Both the position numbers and the translations under genes were made by a program. Source: Arthrobacter sp. Bi26 (GTDB lineage Bacteria > Actinomycetota > Actinomycetes > Actinomycetales > Micrococcaceae). Taken from it: a stretch of 32,693 bases of DNA. The DNA is taken from positions 1 through 32,693 of the forward strand of contig NZ_CAKKMF010000059.1 of assembly GCF_918697925.1 (NCBI RefSeq). Reading direction: 5' to 3'. Shown one piece after another: positions 31,395 through 32,693 of the stretch (positions within the stretch are counted from its first letter, which is position 1; each line of letters starts with the position of its first letter). The notes beneath the pieces were generated by a model that was not told the DNA's origin, made no database searches, and saw nothing but the letters and a program-made list of their open reading frames with translations.

Positions 31395-32660
31395 GTGTCG
31401 CTGATCCGCCGCGTCGCTTTCCTCTCCCTGCACACCTCGCCCATGGAGCAGCCCGGCTCCGGCGACGCCGGCGGAATGAACGTGTACGTCCGGGCACTGG
31501 CCGCGGCCCTGGCCGAGACCGGCGTGGAAGTGGAGATCTTCACCCGGTCCACCTCGGCCACGCAGCCCGCCGTCGAACACCCGTCCCCGGGCGTGTGCGT
31601 ACACAACGTCCTCGCCGGCCCGCCACGGAAGCTGCCCAAGGAGGAGCTCCCAGGGCTGCTGCACAGCATGGTCGCCGAGATCGACCGGATCCGCCAGCTC
31701 CAGCCGCACGGCCGGTATGACGTCATCCATTCCCACTACTGGGTGTCCGGGGTGGCCGGGCTGGAGCTCGCAGAGCTGTGGCGGCTGCCTCTCGTCCACA
31801 CCATGCACACGATGGCGAAGGTCAAGAACCAGCTCCTCGAGTCCGGCGAGCAGCCCGAACCGCGGCGGCGTGAGGACGGCGAGCACCGGATTGTCGACGG
31901 CGCAACCCGGCTGATCGCCAATACCGGCACCGAAGCGGCCGAGCTGGTCTCGCACTATAACGCCGACATCGACCGCATCGACGTCGCGCCGCCGGGGGTG
32001 GACTTGGCGGTCTTCACGCCGTCCTTCAGGAACCGCGCCCGGGCCCAGCACGGCGTCGTCCCGGGCAAGTTCCATCTGCTCTTCGCGGGCCGGATCCAGC
32101 GGCTCAAGGGCCCGCAGATCCTGATCAAGGCGGCCGCGCTCCTGCGTTCCCGGCGTCCGGACATCGACCTGCAGCTGACCATCCTGGGGGCCGTCAGCGG
32201 CGCCAAGGACTTCAATCTCAAGGCGCTGATCACCGCCGCCGGAATGGACGACGTCGCCACCCACCATCCGCCGGTGAACGCCCCGGAGCTGGCCGGCTGG
32301 TACCGGTCGGCCGACGTCGTGGTGATGCCCTCCTACAGCGAATCCTTCGGTCTGGTGGCCTTGGAGGCGCAGGCCTGCGGGACGCCCGTCCTCGCCACGA
32401 AAGTGGGCGGCCTCTCCCGCGCCGTCCAGGACGGCCGGACGGGGATGCTGATCGAGGGTCACAAGGCCAGCGACTGGGCGGACGCCCTCGAAGAGCTCTT
32501 CGACGACCCCCAAACGCGCACCGACATGGGGCACACCGCGGCGCTCCACGCGGAGGATTTCGGCTGGCAGCACACCGCCGCCATCACGCTGGACAGCTAC
32601 CACACCGCCGTGAGCCAGTATTTTGGAAGCCTGACCATCCCGGTGGGCCACACGCCCTGA
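31395..32660 (+). CDS. mshA: D-inositol-3-phosphate glycosyltransferase (mycothiol biosynthesis)
   Basis: 421 residues from the GTG. MshA joins UDP-GlcNAc to 1L-myo-inositol 1-phosphate, the first step of mycothiol synthesis. RRVAFLSLHTSPMEQPGSGDAGGMNVYV is the MshA signature start. YDVIHSHYWVSG, VHTMHTMAKVKN and the GT-B C-terminal half follow. FAGRIQRLKGPQIL binds phosphate, and YSESFGLVALEAQACGTPVLAT is the GT4 E-x7-E motif. GTG 31395 has AAAGGGG 4 nt upstream and is preferred to ATG 31368. The gene is complete and ends 33 bp before the window edge. Confidence 0.95.
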   Translation: MSLIRRVAFLSLHTSPMEQPGSGDAGGMNVYVRALAAALAETGVEVEIFTRSTSATQPAVEHPSPGVCVHNVLAGPPRKLPKEELPGLLHSMVAEIDRIRQLQPHGRYDVIHSHYWVSGVAGLELAELWRLPLVHTMHTMAKVKNQLLESGEQPEPRRREDGEHRIVDGATRLIANTGTEAAELVSHYNADIDRIDVAPPGVDLAVFTPSFRNRARAQHGVVPGKFHLLFAGRIQRLKGPQILIKAAALLRSRRPDIDLQLTILGAVSGAKDFNLKALITAAGMDDVATHHPPVNAPELAGWYRSADVVVMPSYSESFGLVALEAQACGTPVLATKVGGLSRAVQDGRTGMLIEGHKASDWADALEELFDDPQTRTDMGHTAALHAEDFGWQHTAAITLDSYHTAVSQYFGSLTIPVGHTP

Positions 32661-32693
32661 ACCGGATCCGCCCCGCCCCCGCCCGGCAACTCC

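Noticed and set aside
31263..32651. N-terminal extension of the GNAT open frame through mshA
   Set aside because: It lies antisense to mshA. The leaderless -10 box and GTG at 31262 define a normal-length GNAT protein.

Overview
The window is high-GC actinobacterial chromosome. It is most likely from an Arthrobacter/Pseudarthrobacter-type member of the Micrococcaceae. The support is the mycothiol glycosyltransferase MshA, a groES-groEL operon under CIRCE control with a His-rich GroEL C-terminus, paired guaB/guaB3 genes, and many genes whose start codon follows a TANNNT -10 box by only 6-7 nt (leaderless style). The genus assignment is inference; the actinobacterial assignment is strong. I recognised no tRNA, rRNA, transposase or CRISPR array.

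Layout. 1-1.8 kb: a SURF1-like gene cut by the window edge, a seven-copy 55-57 bp minisatellite, and a fructose/mannitol-type PTS EIIA. 1.9-8.6 kb: glpD, guaB3, a gene remnant, an ABC half-transporter and guaB, with a strong hairpin after guaB. 8.9-14.4 kb: two paralogous OafA-like membrane acyltransferases with C-terminal SGNH domains, flanking a divergently placed DUF389 membrane protein. The two acyltransferases share a nearly identical promoter block about 34 bp upstream of their starts. 14.6-16.9 kb: groEL and groES with an intercistronic hairpin, a rho-independent terminator, and two CIRCE operators enclosing the promoter. 16.9-17.2 kb: an intergenic array built on the near-palindrome GGACATGCCC. 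17.2-21.3 kb: a small membrane protein divergent from a THUMP-like methyltransferase, then an HI0607-type shikimate dehydrogenase-like gene divergent from a YbdK-family carboxylate-amine ligase.

21.4-25.7 kb: a compact operon on the minus strand, alr-tsaE-tsaB-rimI-tsaD. All its genes overlap by 1-4 nt. It links D-alanine synthesis with the t6A tRNA-modification machinery. 25.75-28.02 kb: a three-gene cassette (VOC-fold protein, unknown protein, YCII-like protein) bracketed by copies of a second repeat that carries the same GGACATGYCC core, suggesting insertion at or between repeats. 28.06-30.65 kb: a divergent PfkB sugar kinase and family-4 glycosidase, plausibly a carbohydrate-use pair. 30.7-32.7 kb: a GNAT acetyltransferase and mshA.

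The main signals beyond ordinary annotation are the dispersed GGACATGYCC repeat family with its bracketed cassette, the duplicated acyltransferase promoter, the 57-bp minisatellite, the broken gene at 4.9 kb, and the unusually regular leaderless-start pattern (ten genes here).
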